Shown here: piece by piece, positions 8,337 through 16,566 of the stretch
Layout of the letters: every line of letters begins with the position of its first letter
Numbering within the stretch: the first letter of the stretch is position 1
From: Streptomyces lydicus
GTDB lineage: Bacteria; Actinomycetota; Actinomycetes; Streptomycetales; Streptomycetaceae
DNA: 64,000 nt
Direction of reading: 5' to 3'
NCBI RefSeq assembly: GCF_000717345.1
Contig: NZ_JNZA01000043.1
Coordinates: 1 to 64,000, forward strand
The notes under the pieces: generated by a model
Databases searched by the model: none
Seen by the model: the letters and a program-made list of their open reading frames with translations, nothing else
Told to the model about the DNA's origin: nothing
Position numbers and translations under genes: made by a program

Positions 8337-9074
8337 ATGCTGGCCGGCGTGAACGGTCCCGAGATCCCCATCAGCTTCGCGCCTGAGCTGCACGTCTTCG
8401 TCGCGGCGGAGCACCGCACCCCCGGCACGCCGGTGGTGACCGACGGGTCGTCGACGCTCGGCCATGTCGTCGAGTCGCTCGGCGTCCCGCTCACCGAGGT
8501 CGGCCGGCTCGTCGTGGACGGCGCCGAGGTCTCCACCGCCCACGTCCCGAGCGCGGGCGAGGGCGTCGAGGTGCGGGCCGTCGAGCGCCCCCAGCGCGTC
8601 CCCGGCGCACCGCTGCGGTTCCTGCTCGACGTCCACCTCGGCACGCTCGCGCGCCGGCTGCGGCTGCTCGGCGTCGACGCGGCGTACACCAACGAGGACC
8701 CCGGCGACGCCGCACTGGCCGCGCTGTCGGCGGAGGAACGGCGGGTGCTGCTCTCCCGGGACCGCGGGCTGTTGCGCCGACGGGAGATCTGGGCGGGCGC
8801 GTTCGTCTACAGCGACCGTCCCGAGGACCAACTCCGGGACGTACTGGAGCGCTTCGCGCCCACGCTCGCCCCGTGGACGCGCTGCACCGCGTGCAACGGC
8901 CCGCTCGCGGACGCCGACAAGGACTCCGTCCGCGAGCACCTCGAACACGGCACGCAGCGCACCTACGACGTCTTCGCACAGTGCACCGCCTGCGGCCGGG
9001 TCTACTGGCGCGGCGCGCACCACGCCCGTCTGGAGGCGATCGTCGACGAGGCGCTCAGGGGCAGCACCACCTGA
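8337..9074 (+). CDS. Ub-like Mut7-C RNase domain protein
   Basis: A 245-aa protein. Residues about 10-85 form a beta-grasp, ubiquitin-like domain (Ub-Mut7C type). Residues 92-240 are the Mut7-C domain, a PIN-like RNase fold with the conserved FLLDVHLGTLARRLRLLG start (acidic D98), LLSRDRGLL (S140/R141/D142) and a C-terminal zinc ribbon C183-x2-C186...C216-x2-C219. The family is thought to be an endo- or exoribonuclease; the attached ubiquitin fold is of unknown purpose. ATG at 8337 is the likely start, with a GTG at 8349 as an alternative. Divergent from the GNAT-AAA+ gene. Confidence 0.87.
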   Translation: MLAGVNGPEIPISFAPELHVFVAAEHRTPGTPVVTDGSSTLGHVVESLGVPLTEVGRLVVDGAEVSTAHVPSAGEGVEVRAVERPQRVPGAPLRFLLDVHLGTLARRLRLLGVDAAYTNEDPGDAALAALSAEERRVLLSRDRGLLRRREIWAGAFVYSDRPEDQLRDVLERFAPTLAPWTRCTACNGPLADADKDSVREHLEHGTQRTYDVFAQCTACGRVYWRGAHHARLEAIVDEALRGSTT

Positions 9075-9843
9075 CACGCGGGACGGTGGGTGCAGCGGGG
9101 CGTTCGGTGCCGTACGGGGTACGGAACGGGGGTGGGCGCTGTGAGGGTACCTGTGGACCCCCGTCTCGCCACCCCGGTCACCCCGACGGCCGTACGCCTT
9201 TCCTCCGCCCGGGTGGGAAGGGACCTCGGGGCGGGGTCCGCCGGGCGGGGTCGCGGGTCGTGCGGTGCGCGGCCCCCGGCGGAGGCATGGGCCTCAGGTG
9301 AACGTCCGGGGCCCCTGGTGACGAACAGGGCAGTGCGGGCGGCCCGTTGGGAAATCCCGGTAGCCCTCGCTCGTGATCCGGCTCATGAAGTCCCTTTGCG
9401 TGCCGTGGAGTTTGCCTCGGCGCACCGGGTACCGGCCGTATCCGCAAGGTGAGTCGAGCGGGTCCGGCGAGGACAGCTGCCGGCCCCGGGTGGCGACCGG
9501 CCCCTGGCGGCGACGGCGGTCCGTCGGCGTGTCGCGGAAAGGAGCGCACCGGGCAGCCGCCGCACGTGAGGGCCGTGCCCTCGTTGAGCGATGAAGTATC
9601 CGGCGTGCGCACCCGCCGTGGACCCCCTAGCCCACTCGTTGCGCGACACGCCGACGACGCGCGCCGTCCAACGGGTGAATCCGTCGTCTTCCACCACCCG
9701 AAGAGCCCAGCGGCTCCCTCGAATGCGACGTTCTCCGGTGGTGCGCCGCCGCGATTCGGCTGACGGTGATCACGTCGCTACTGCGATCCGATGTGCCGAC
9801 AAAGAGTCAGCCATCGCAGTCGCGCCGAAAGGAACCTGTCCCC
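9075..9843. other. 769-bp stretch without a supported gene
   Basis: Open frames here (for example minus strand 9178-9612) have Pro/Arg/Gly-rich translations without domains and look like shadows. The last 25 bases are the leader of the Gly-Arg-Asp repeat protein, with AAGGAA before its ATG. No riboswitch or tRNA structure was recognised. The length suggests a long 5' regulatory region for the surface-protein/sortase genes. Confidence 0.5.
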
Positions 9844-10758
9844 ATGCGCACTGCTCGCACCCTGTTCGCCTCGGCTGCCATCACGGCAGCCCTGGCCATC
9901 TCCGCACCCGCTGCACACGCCATGATCATGGAGGACATCGCCGCTCCGAGTGGTACGTCCTCCGACCACGACAACTGCGACAACGGTCGTGACCACGGTC
10001 GGGACCACGGCCGGGACTACGGACGCGGCAACGGTCGCGACAACGGCCGGGACGGCCGTGACAACGGCCGTGATGGTCGGGACAACGGCCGTGATGGCCG
10101 CGACAACGGTCGCGACAACGGCCGGGACGGCCGGGACAACGGACGTGACAACGGCCGTGATGGTCGGGACAACGGACGCGACAACGGCCGGGATGGTCGC
10201 GACAACGGACGTGACAACGGCCGCGACTACGGTCGGGACCGCGACCACGGCCGTGGCGGCTACGGCCGCGACAGGGACTGCCGCGACAACCGGAGGAAGC
10301 CGAGCGGCGGTGTGCACACCGGTGGCGGCTTCATGGCCAAGACCGTCGTGGGTGACTGGGACCAGGGCGGCGGCTACGGCGACGACCACGGCCGTGACGG
10401 CGGCGGCCGGGACCACGGCCGTGACGGTGGCGGCCGGGACCACGGCCGTGACGGCGGCGGTCGCGACCACGGCCGTGACGGTGGGGGCCGGGACCACGGC
10501 CGTGACGGCGGTGGCCGCGACCATGGGCGTGACGGTGGCGGCTACGGGCGTGACGGCGGGTACGGCGGCTACGGGCGTGACGGCGGGTACGGCGGCTACG
10601 GCGACCACCGCAAGCCGCACGGTGGCATCCACACCGGTGGCGGCGGCATGGCCGCCGGCAGCGGCATGGCCGCCGGTTCCGTCCTGATGCTCGGTGGCCT
10701 CGGCGCCGGTGCCTACATGCTGCGCCGTCGCAACGCCGCGGGCTCTGCGGCGGCCTGA
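9844..10758 (+). CDS. Secreted Gly-Arg-Asp/Asn repeat protein with sortase-type C-terminus
   Basis: A 304-aa exported protein. Residues 1-26 are a Sec signal ending AHA. Residues 47-131 are a dense NGRD/GRD array. Residues 152-163 read KPSGGVHTGGGF. Residues 181-230 hold about five DHGRDGGGR repeats, then YGRDGGYGG units. Residues 257-268 read KPHGGIHTGGGG. The end is a hydrophobic segment (279-293, VLMLGGLGAGAYML) followed by R294-R-R and a short tail. GIHTG + hydrophobic stretch + Arg cluster has the layout of an LPxTG sorting signal, and a class F sortase gene follows 127 bp downstream. It is probably a cell-wall-attached or surface protein of unknown role. Confidence 0.85.
   Translation: MRTARTLFASAAITAALAISAPAAHAMIMEDIAAPSGTSSDHDNCDNGRDHGRDHGRDYGRGNGRDNGRDGRDNGRDGRDNGRDGRDNGRDNGRDGRDNGRDNGRDGRDNGRDNGRDGRDNGRDNGRDYGRDRDHGRGGYGRDRDCRDNRRKPSGGVHTGGGFMAKTVVGDWDQGGGYGDDHGRDGGGRDHGRDGGGRDHGRDGGGRDHGRDGGGRDHGRDGGGRDHGRDGGGYGRDGGYGGYGRDGGYGGYGDHRKPHGGIHTGGGGMAAGSGMAAGSVLMLGGLGAGAYMLRRRNAAGSAAA
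9982..10236 (+). repeat. Tandem NGRD/GRD codon repeats
   Basis: Nine- to 21-bp units of the type ggccgggacaacgg encode Gly-Arg-Asp/Asn blocks. Synonymous third positions vary between units, so the array is maintained at protein level and was not just recently amplified. Confidence 0.8.
10384..10545 (+). repeat. 27-bp tandem repeats encoding DHGRDGGGR
   Basis: About five head-to-tail 27-bp units, followed by a diverged sixth. Units differ mainly at wobble positions (ggcggcggc versus ggtggcggc). Such arrays are prone to slippage and to assembly collapse, so the copy number should be treated with care. Confidence 0.8.
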
Positions 10759-10789
10759 TTCCGGCTGACCGTACGGAGGCCGCAGTGCC

Positions 10790-10829
10790 GTCGCGGCCAC
10801 CGTTCCTCGCGGACGGTGGCCGCGGCGAC
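10790..10829. terminator. Hairpin after the repeat-protein gene
   Basis: A perfect 12-bp stem cgcggccaccgt (10792-10803) paired with 10813-10824, extendable on both sides, 30 bp after the stop. It lies between the repeat protein and the sortase, so it may attenuate rather than fully stop transcription into the sortase gene. Confidence 0.7.
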
Positions 10830-10885
10830 TGCGTTGCGCACCTCCCACGCCCCGCCGCCGTACCGCTCATGAAAGGCACCCGCAC

Positions 10886-11599
10886 ATGACCGCCCAGCAG
10901 TCGCCGCACCAGCAGAAACAGCACTCCTCCCGAACCGCCCCCGCGTCCCGTCCCGTCGGGCGTGGCCTGTTGTGGTCCGCGGCGGCTTTTCTGCTGGGTT
11001 CCCTGCTCGTCTACAACTCGGTGGACACCTCGGCAGACCCCAAGCCGCAGGCCCACCAGGCCGCCGCGTCCGCCACCCCCAGGGCGAACGCTTCCGCCAC
11101 CACTCCCTCCCAAGCCTCCGCGGGCCTGGCGCTGCCGCGCTCCGTGCCGAAGCGGATCCAGATCCCCACGATCGCCGTGGACGCGCCCTTCACCCAGCTC
11201 GGCATCAGCCCGACCGGACAGCTCGAAGCGCCGCCCGCCGGCGACAAGAACCTCGTCGGCTGGTTCAAGGACGGTGCCTCGCCCGGCGAACGCGGCTCCG
11301 CGATCGTCGCGGGACACGTCGACACCAAGACCGGGCCCGCGGTGTTCCTGCAGCTCGAAGCCCTCAAGCCCGGCAACCTCGTCAACATCACCCGTGAGGA
11401 CGGCATGGTGGCGTCCTTCAAGGTCGACACCGTGGAGACCTTCAGCAAGTCGAAGTTCCCGAACGACCGGGTCTACGCCGACGTACCCACCGCACAACTC
11501 CGCATCATCACCTGCGGCGGTGCCTACGACAGGAAGGTCAGGGACTACGTCGACAACGTCGTGGTATTCGCCCACCTCGACTCTTTCCGACGCGCCTGA
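10886..11599 (+). CDS. Class F sortase
   Basis: A 237-aa membrane-anchored transpeptidase. A short cytoplasmic N-terminus is followed by a membrane helix at about 26-44, a flexible Ala/Pro/Thr linker to about 85, and the sortase barrel. The catalytic triad is visible: H144 in IVAGHVDT, C210 in IITCGG and R219 in KVRDYVDN. The actinobacterial class F sequence style (PKRIQIPTIAVDAPF; VGWFKDGASPGERGSAIVAGH, quoted in parts) fits. It should attach proteins with a C-terminal sorting signal to the wall; the preceding repeat protein is the obvious candidate substrate. Followed by a strong terminator. Confidence 0.93.
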   Translation: MTAQQSPHQQKQHSSRTAPASRPVGRGLLWSAAAFLLGSLLVYNSVDTSADPKPQAHQAAASATPRANASATTPSQASAGLALPRSVPKRIQIPTIAVDAPFTQLGISPTGQLEAPPAGDKNLVGWFKDGASPGERGSAIVAGHVDTKTGPAVFLQLEALKPGNLVNITREDGMVASFKVDTVETFSKSKFPNDRVYADVPTAQLRIITCGGAYDRKVRDYVDNVVVFAHLDSFRRA

Positions 11600-11657
11600 G
11601 CGGACCGCCCTCGCTGTGCGAGGGCGTGCCCCGCATTCCATACGGACGCAACCGGAC

Positions 11658-11691
11658 AATGCCCGGGCCGGACCTCGCCGGCCCGGGCATT
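11658..11691. terminator. Strong terminator after sortase
   Basis: A perfect 14-bp inverted repeat aatgcccgggccgg (11658-11671) and ccggcccgggcatt (11678-11691) with the 6-base loop acctcg, 58 bp after the sortase stop. Confidence 0.88.
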
Positions 11692-11863
11692 CGTCATGCC
11701 GCCGGGCCCCACGACACGCGGCTCACCGCTTCATCCTCCGATACGGAACGGCCGGGAATAATGAGCCCGCGATCAACGGCCGATCAGCCCTCGGCCGGTT
11801 GTCCAAGGCCCTCGGTGAAGCCCACTTCCCAAGGCACCGAATCCGCCCAGTTGACGGGATGAA

Positions 11864-13456
11864 ATGAGCGCCGGACGCCAGAAACCGTCGAATCCGCGAA
11901 AGGGCCGGAAGCCGGCCCGTGGAGGCACCGCCGCCACCGACCGCATGCTCCGCATTCTGCTGCGCCGCCGCAAGCAGCCGCTGAGCGCCGAGGACGTCAC
12001 CGTCACCGACCGCCCGGCGGTCCGCAGGGCGGTGTCCGCGGCCGCGCTGGGCAACACCATGGAGTGGTTCGACTTCGGCGTCTACGCCTACCTCGCCGGG
12101 ACGCTGGGAAAGGTGTTCTTCCCGTCGAGTTCACCCGGGGCCCAGGTGGTGTCGGCCTTTGCCACATTTGCCGCGGCATTTCTCGTCCGGCCGCTCGGTG
12201 GCCTCGTATTCGGCCCGCTCGGCGACCGTATCGGACGTAAACGGGTACTCGCCGCCACCATGATCATGATGGCGATCAGCACCTTTGCCGTCGGATTTCT
12301 GCCCTCTTACAACACGATCGGCTTCGCCGCACCCATTCTGCTGCTGATCTGCCGTCTCGTGCAGGGATTCTCCACCGGCGGTGAGTACGCCGGAGCCACC
12401 ACCTACATCGCCGAATACGCACCGGACACCCGGCGGGGATTCCTCGGCAGCTGGCTCGATTTCGGCACCTTCGTCGGCTACTCGCTCGGTTCCGGACTGG
12501 TCACCCTCCTCACGGCCGTGCTCGGCGACGACGGCCTGGTGGCCTGGGGCTGGCGGCTGCCGTTCCTCCTCGCCGGGCCTCTGGGCCTGATCGGCCTGTA
12601 CATGCGCCTCCGGCTGGAGGAGACCCCCGCCTTCCAGCGCGAGGCCGAAGCGGCCCACCAGGACGCGGAGGAGGCCCGCGTGGCGGGCGGCGAGGACCCG
12701 GTCGAGGAGGCCCGGCAGTCCGGCCACGGCCGGCTCAAGGAGATCTTCACCCGGCACTGGCAGGCGGTGCTGATCTGCATGGGTCTGGTCCTGCTCTACA
12801 ACGTCACCAACTACATGGTGACCTCGTACCTGCCGACCTACATGACCGAGACCCTCGGTCAGGACTCGCTCACCGCCCAGCTGCTGGTCCTCGGCACCAT
12901 GATCGTCGTGGCGCTCACCATCACCACCGTGGGCCGCAGCTCCGACCGGTGGGGACGCCGGCCGCTCTTCATGGCGGGCAGCGCCGCCCTGATCGTCCTG
13001 GCCGTACCCGCGGTGCTCCTCATCCGCACCGGCGGCATCCTGCTGCCGGCCTGCGGATGCCTGATCCTGGGGCTGCTGCTGGTGTGCTTCGCGGGCACCT
13101 CCGCCGCCACCCTGCCCGCCCTCTTCCCGACCCGGCTGCGCTACGGCGCGCTGTCGATCTCCTTCAACATCTCGGTGTCGCTCTTCGGCGGTACGACACC
13201 CCTGATCGCCTCCGGGCTGGTCGCGGCGACCGGCAACACCATGGTGCCCGCCTACTACCTGATGGTCGCCGGCGTCATCGGACTGGTCTCCACGTTCTTC
13301 CTCCACGAGACGGCGGGCAAGCCGCTGCGGGGCTCCGGCCCGATGGTGGAGACCGAGGAGCAGGCGCAGGAGCTGGTCGCCCGGAGCCGCACCGAGGCCG
13401 GGCGGCGGGCCAGGGATCTCTGGGTGCGGCTGCGGCACCCCTGGTCGCACCACTGA
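11864..13456 (+). CDS. ProP-type MFS metabolite:H+ symporter
   Basis: A 530-aa major facilitator of the metabolite:H+ symporter (MHS) family, which takes up betaine, proline and organic acids. A basic N-terminal tail of about 55 residues precedes the family signature GNTMEWFDFGVYAYL (63-77). The loop 2-3 motif GPLGDRIGRKR and RLVQGFSTGGEYAGA are present. Twelve hydrophobic segments can be counted. A charged insert rich in Glu/Ala (about 245-285) lies in the central cytoplasmic loop. Substrate may be an osmoprotectant, inferred from similarity to ProP. ATG at 11864 is the first plausible start; MLRILL at residue 28 is an alternative. Confidence 0.9.
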   Translation: MSAGRQKPSNPRKGRKPARGGTAATDRMLRILLRRRKQPLSAEDVTVTDRPAVRRAVSAAALGNTMEWFDFGVYAYLAGTLGKVFFPSSSPGAQVVSAFATFAAAFLVRPLGGLVFGPLGDRIGRKRVLAATMIMMAISTFAVGFLPSYNTIGFAAPILLLICRLVQGFSTGGEYAGATTYIAEYAPDTRRGFLGSWLDFGTFVGYSLGSGLVTLLTAVLGDDGLVAWGWRLPFLLAGPLGLIGLYMRLRLEETPAFQREAEAAHQDAEEARVAGGEDPVEEARQSGHGRLKEIFTRHWQAVLICMGLVLLYNVTNYMVTSYLPTYMTETLGQDSLTAQLLVLGTMIVVALTITTVGRSSDRWGRRPLFMAGSAALIVLAVPAVLLIRTGGILLPACGCLILGLLLVCFAGTSAATLPALFPTRLRYGALSISFNISVSLFGGTTPLIASGLVAATGNTMVPAYYLMVAGVIGLVSTFFLHETAGKPLRGSGPMVETEEQAQELVARSRTEAGRRARDLWVRLRHPWSHH

Positions 13457-13528
13457 ACGGGCGAAGGGGCCGCACCGGCGGAACACGGCCCTGACACCCC
13501 CTCACCCGGTCGGCGCAAGCGCCGGGAT

Positions 13529-14185
13529 CTATCGGCGGACCGTCGCGTCCCAGCGCCAGCTGGTGCGCCGGGGACGTCCGGGGAGCGCGGCACGTCCCGT
13601 GGCCCACAGCAAGGTGAGCCAAGGATCCGCGTCCAGGGGGACGTCGGGGAACAGCCGGCCGAGCACCCGGGTGCACAGCTCCGCCGGCGGCTCCCAGGCC
13701 AGCCCGAGCCCCTCCGCGAGATCATGCGTGTGCACCAGCGTCTCCACCAGCCCCATCGCGGCGAAGCCCGCGGCGTCCGACACCCCGAACACATGGTGGG
13801 CGCGGACCTCCGGCGGCGTCGTACGCACCATGGCGACCAGCAGCGCACCGCTCGCCTCCAGCACCTGGAGCAGCCCGGCCGGCCCCGCGGCACGGTCGGC
13901 ATGCACCGCGTTCGCGGGCCCGCCCGGCCGCCTGCTCTCCCACACGAACGGCACGAGGCCGTCCAACGGCGGTTTCCGCGGCCCGAGTTGGGCCGCGTAG
14001 GCGAACAGGTCGTCACTGAGGTGCTCGACGGTCTCCCAGCAGTCCCACTCCAGTGAACCTGCCGCGCCCTGCCACGCAGCCGGGGGCGCCTGGCGCAGCA
14101 CGGCCACGGAGAGCTGGACGGCACGGTCGAGATCGTCCGCGGTGACGGGCGACGGCGGGACGGCGGTATCGCGTGATGGGGACAT
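13529..14185 (-). CDS. Maleylpyruvate isomerase N-terminal/DinB-like domain protein
   Basis: A 218-aa four-helix-bundle protein of the mycothiol-dependent maleylpyruvate isomerase/DinB superfamily. Metal-binding candidates are in [13 protein letters not shown] and [13 protein letters not shown], the two His-rich helices of the fold. Actinobacterial members use mycothiol as thiol cofactor; the substrate is not known. The 143-bp gap to the divergent hemC-like gene is the likely promoter region for both. Confidence 0.82.
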   Translation of the reverse strand: MSPSRDTAVPPSPVTADDLDRAVQLSVAVLRQAPPAAWQGAAGSLEWDCWETVEHLSDDLFAYAAQLGPRKPPLDGLVPFVWESRRPGGPANAVHADRAAGPAGLLQVLEASGALLVAMVRTTPPEVRAHHVFGVSDAAGFAAMGLVETLVHTHDLAEGLGLAWEPPAELCTRVLGRLFPDVPLDADPWLTLLWATGRAALPGRPRRTSWRWDATVRR

Positions 14186-14328
14186 GCCGGGAAGTATCGC
14201 CGACGCGGCCGAGCGGGAGGGCCCGGCCTGCGGAAACCGTACGACGCGGCACGGCAGGCGAGGCGCGCCGGGGAACCGGGCAACCTGCCGGTGGCCGTAG
14301 CCGGGAACTGACGGTCTATCGTGGGCGC

Positions 14329-15264
14329 ATGTCCGCCCCTGAACTGATCCGCATCGTCTCCCGCGACTCGCCGATGGCTCTGGCCCAGGTGGAGCGCGTC
14401 CGCGCCGAACTCGGTGCGCTGCACCCCGGTATCGCCACGGAGGTCGTCCCGGTCAAGACGACCGGCGACCGCTGGATGGGCGCGCTGTCCCAGGTCGAGG
14501 GGAAGGGGGCGTTCACCAAGGAGGTCGACGCCGCGCTGCTCGCCGGTGAGGCGGACCTCGCGGTGCACTGCGTCAAGGACATCCCCGGCGACCGCCCGCT
14601 GCCCGCCGGCACCACCTTCGCCGCCTTCCTGGCGCGCGACGACGTCCGCGACGCGTTGATCCACCCGGGTGGACTCACTCTCGACGAACTCCCCGCGGGA
14701 ACCCGGATCGGCACCTCGTCGGTCCGCCGGATCGCCCAGCTCGCCGGCTCCCACCCGCACCTGGAGTGCGTGCCGATGCGCGGCAACGCCAACCGCCGCA
14801 TGGAGAAGCTCGCGGCCGGCGAGGCGGACGCGCTGCTGCTGGCCGTCTCGGGACTGGAGCGCATCGGCCGGACGGACGTCATCACCCAGATCCTGTCCGT
14901 CGACGAGATGTGCCCGCCGGTCGGCGCGGGCGTGCTGGCCCTGCAGTGCCGCGAGGACGACACCGCCACCATCGACGCGGTCAGCGGTCTCGGGCACCCG
15001 CAGACGTGCCGGGAGACCACCGCCGAGCGGATGCTCCTGCACGTCCTCCAGGGCCACTGCAACAGCCCGATCGCCGGCTACGCCACGACCGACCGGCGCG
15101 GCGAACTCTCCCTGCGGGCCTGCGTCTTCACCCCGGACGGCAAGACGGTCCTCAACGCCCACGAATGGGCCGGGCCGCTCACCCCGGAGACGCTCGGCAC
15201 CTCCGTCGCCGTCGCGCTGCTGCGGCAGGGCGCGCGGGAACTGATCGACGGCATCGCGCACTGA
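14329..15264 (+). CDS. hemC: Hydroxymethylbilane synthase (porphobilinogen deaminase)
   Basis: A 311-aa enzyme that condenses four porphobilinogen molecules to hydroxymethylbilane for haem, sirohaem and cobalamin synthesis. Signatures: catalytic aspartate D84 in AVHCVKDIP, the GTSSVRR motif (128-134), MRGNANRR in the substrate channel, and C244 in [11 protein letters not shown], where the dipyrromethane cofactor attaches. No hemA, hemB or hemD lies nearby, whereas the main streptomycete hemC sits with them, so this is probably a second, stand-alone copy. No good ribosome binding site is seen; the start was set by family length. Confidence 0.92.
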   Translation: MSAPELIRIVSRDSPMALAQVERVRAELGALHPGIATEVVPVKTTGDRWMGALSQVEGKGAFTKEVDAALLAGEADLAVHCVKDIPGDRPLPAGTTFAAFLARDDVRDALIHPGGLTLDELPAGTRIGTSSVRRIAQLAGSHPHLECVPMRGNANRRMEKLAAGEADALLLAVSGLERIGRTDVITQILSVDEMCPPVGAGVLALQCREDDTATIDAVSGLGHPQTCRETTAERMLLHVLQGHCNSPIAGYATTDRRGELSLRACVFTPDGKTVLNAHEWAGPLTPETLGTSVAVALLRQGARELIDGIAH

Positions 15265-15267
15265 GGC

Positions 15268-15298
15268 GCAGCGGCCCGCCGCGGGGACGGGCCGCTGC
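15268..15298. terminator. Terminator after hemC
   Basis: A perfect 11-bp inverted repeat gcagcggcccg (15268-15278) and cgggccgctgc (15288-15298) starting 4 bases after the stop and placed between two convergent genes. Confidence 0.78.
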
Positions 15299-15328
15299 CG
15301 CCCCCGCGGCGGGCACACCTCCGGCCGT

Positions 15329-16513
15329 TCAGCCCTTCCAGCGCGTGACCGCCGGGACCAGGTCTCCTTGCTCGGAGATACCGGCGACCCAGAGGCCGGC
15401 ACTCCCGGGCACCGTCGAGAACCCCCGGACGACGAGCCCCGGGGACGCCGCCCGCTCCCACCGGCCCGTCCGGGCGTCCCGGCGCAGCGCGACCGGCGCC
15501 GCCCCCTTGCCGCCCACCGCCCACAGCGTGCCGTCACCGGCCTTGCCGACGGCACGCAGCCGGCCGTCCGGCACGTTCGGTGTCTCCGCCTCCGTCCACG
15601 CGGTGCCGTTCCAGTGCACGGCGAGCGGCCGCTCCGCGCCGGCGTCGGTGCTGCCGCCGACCGCCCAGATGTCATCGGCGGCGAGTGCGGTGATCCCGCC
15701 CAGCCAGGCGTCCGCCCCCTGGGGACCGGGCGCGGTGACGCGTTTCCAGCTGCTGCCGTCCCAGTGCAGCAGCAGCGCCGTCTGCGGTGACGTGTCATCG
15801 GCCGCGTAGGCGGCGCCGGCCGCCCAGACGTCGTCCGGCGCGACGACCGTGACGGCGCTCAGCTCGCCCTTGCCGACGTTCGGGAGGGACTGCCGGTGCC
15901 AGCTCGTGCCGTCCCACGACTGGACGGCCGGTACGCCGTCCTTGACCGACCGGGCCATGGCGCGGCCGACCGTCCACGCCGTCCCGTCCGAGGCGGTCGC
16001 CACGGCATCGGGGACGACGTTCCCGGCCGGGTCGCGATCCAGTCTGTACGTGGTCCATGCGGAGCCGTTCCAGTGGGCGGAGGCGCTGCCGACCGTCCAG
16101 ATGTCGGTGGCCGAGCGGACCGCGAGCGCCTGCGGGAAGCTGTTGGCCGGCAGGGTGGACTCCTGGCTCCAGGACGTGCCGTCCCAGCGCAGCGCCACCG
16201 CTTCGAGCTGGGTGGCGCTCTTCAGCCGGTAGCCCACGGCCCAGGCCCGGCTGTCGCTCAGCGCCGCCACGGCGGTCAGATCGCCCTTGGTCACGGGCAC
16301 CGGGAGCGGCTGCCACTGTCCGGCGCGGGAGGCGGCCGCGCCGGAAGTGCCGACGGCCCCGGGCTTGGTGGCGGAGGCCGCCGAGGCCATCGGGCCGCCG
16401 GGCGGGCCGGCCAGGACCAGCGCCCCGGTGACCACGGTGGCGGCGAGCACCGCCAGCAGGGGCGCCCGGCGGGATGTCCGGCCGGGCCGGGAGGTGGGGT
16501 GGTGCGAAGGCAT
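15329..16513 (-). CDS. Secreted beta-propeller-like repeat protein
   Basis: A 394-aa exported protein. Residues 1-46 contain a basic start, a long hydrophobic core (LLAVLAATVVTGALVLAG) and an Ala-rich cleavage region. The rest is about six repeats of the pattern LhWDGTSW ... hAAxxxDDIWAVG (for example VALRWDGTSW, SAHWNGSAW, LLLHWDGSSW, AVHWNGTAW). This spacing suggests a Kelch/WD-like propeller. Function unknown, perhaps carbohydrate or protein binding outside the cell. AAGGAA lies 7 bases before ATG 16513. It follows the dioxygenase gene by 53 bp on the same strand and may be co-transcribed with it. Confidence 0.82.
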   Translation of the reverse strand: MPSHHPTSRPGRTSRRAPLLAVLAATVVTGALVLAGPPGGPMASAASATKPGAVGTSGAAASRAGQWQPLPVPVTKGDLTAVAALSDSRAWAVGYRLKSATQLEAVALRWDGTSWSQESTLPANSFPQALAVRSATDIWTVGSASAHWNGSAWTTYRLDRDPAGNVVPDAVATASDGTAWTVGRAMARSVKDGVPAVQSWDGTSWHRQSLPNVGKGELSAVTVVAPDDVWAAGAAYAADDTSPQTALLLHWDGSSWKRVTAPGPQGADAWLGGITALAADDIWAVGGSTDAGAERPLAVHWNGTAWTEAETPNVPDGRLRAVGKAGDGTLWAVGGKGAAPVALRRDARTGRWERAASPGLVVRGFSTVPGSAGLWVAGISEQGDLVPAVTRWKG

Positions 16514-16566
16514 GACGAATTCCTTCTCTTCGAGAGGGTACGGCTGCGCGCCTGACCGTCCGCGCC

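Noticed and set aside
9178..9612. A 144-codon minus-strand frame
   Set aside because: Pro/Arg/Gly-rich, no ribosome binding site, no domain-like pattern.
9982..10545. Regular repeats that might suggest CRISPR
   Set aside because: Units are directly adjacent with no spacers, in frame, and vary at wobble positions; they are coding tandem repeats.
9778..10848. A 356-codon antisense frame across the Gly-Arg-Asp repeats
   Set aside because: It is a Val/Ala/Thr repeat caused by reading the GRD array backwards; there is no start signal.
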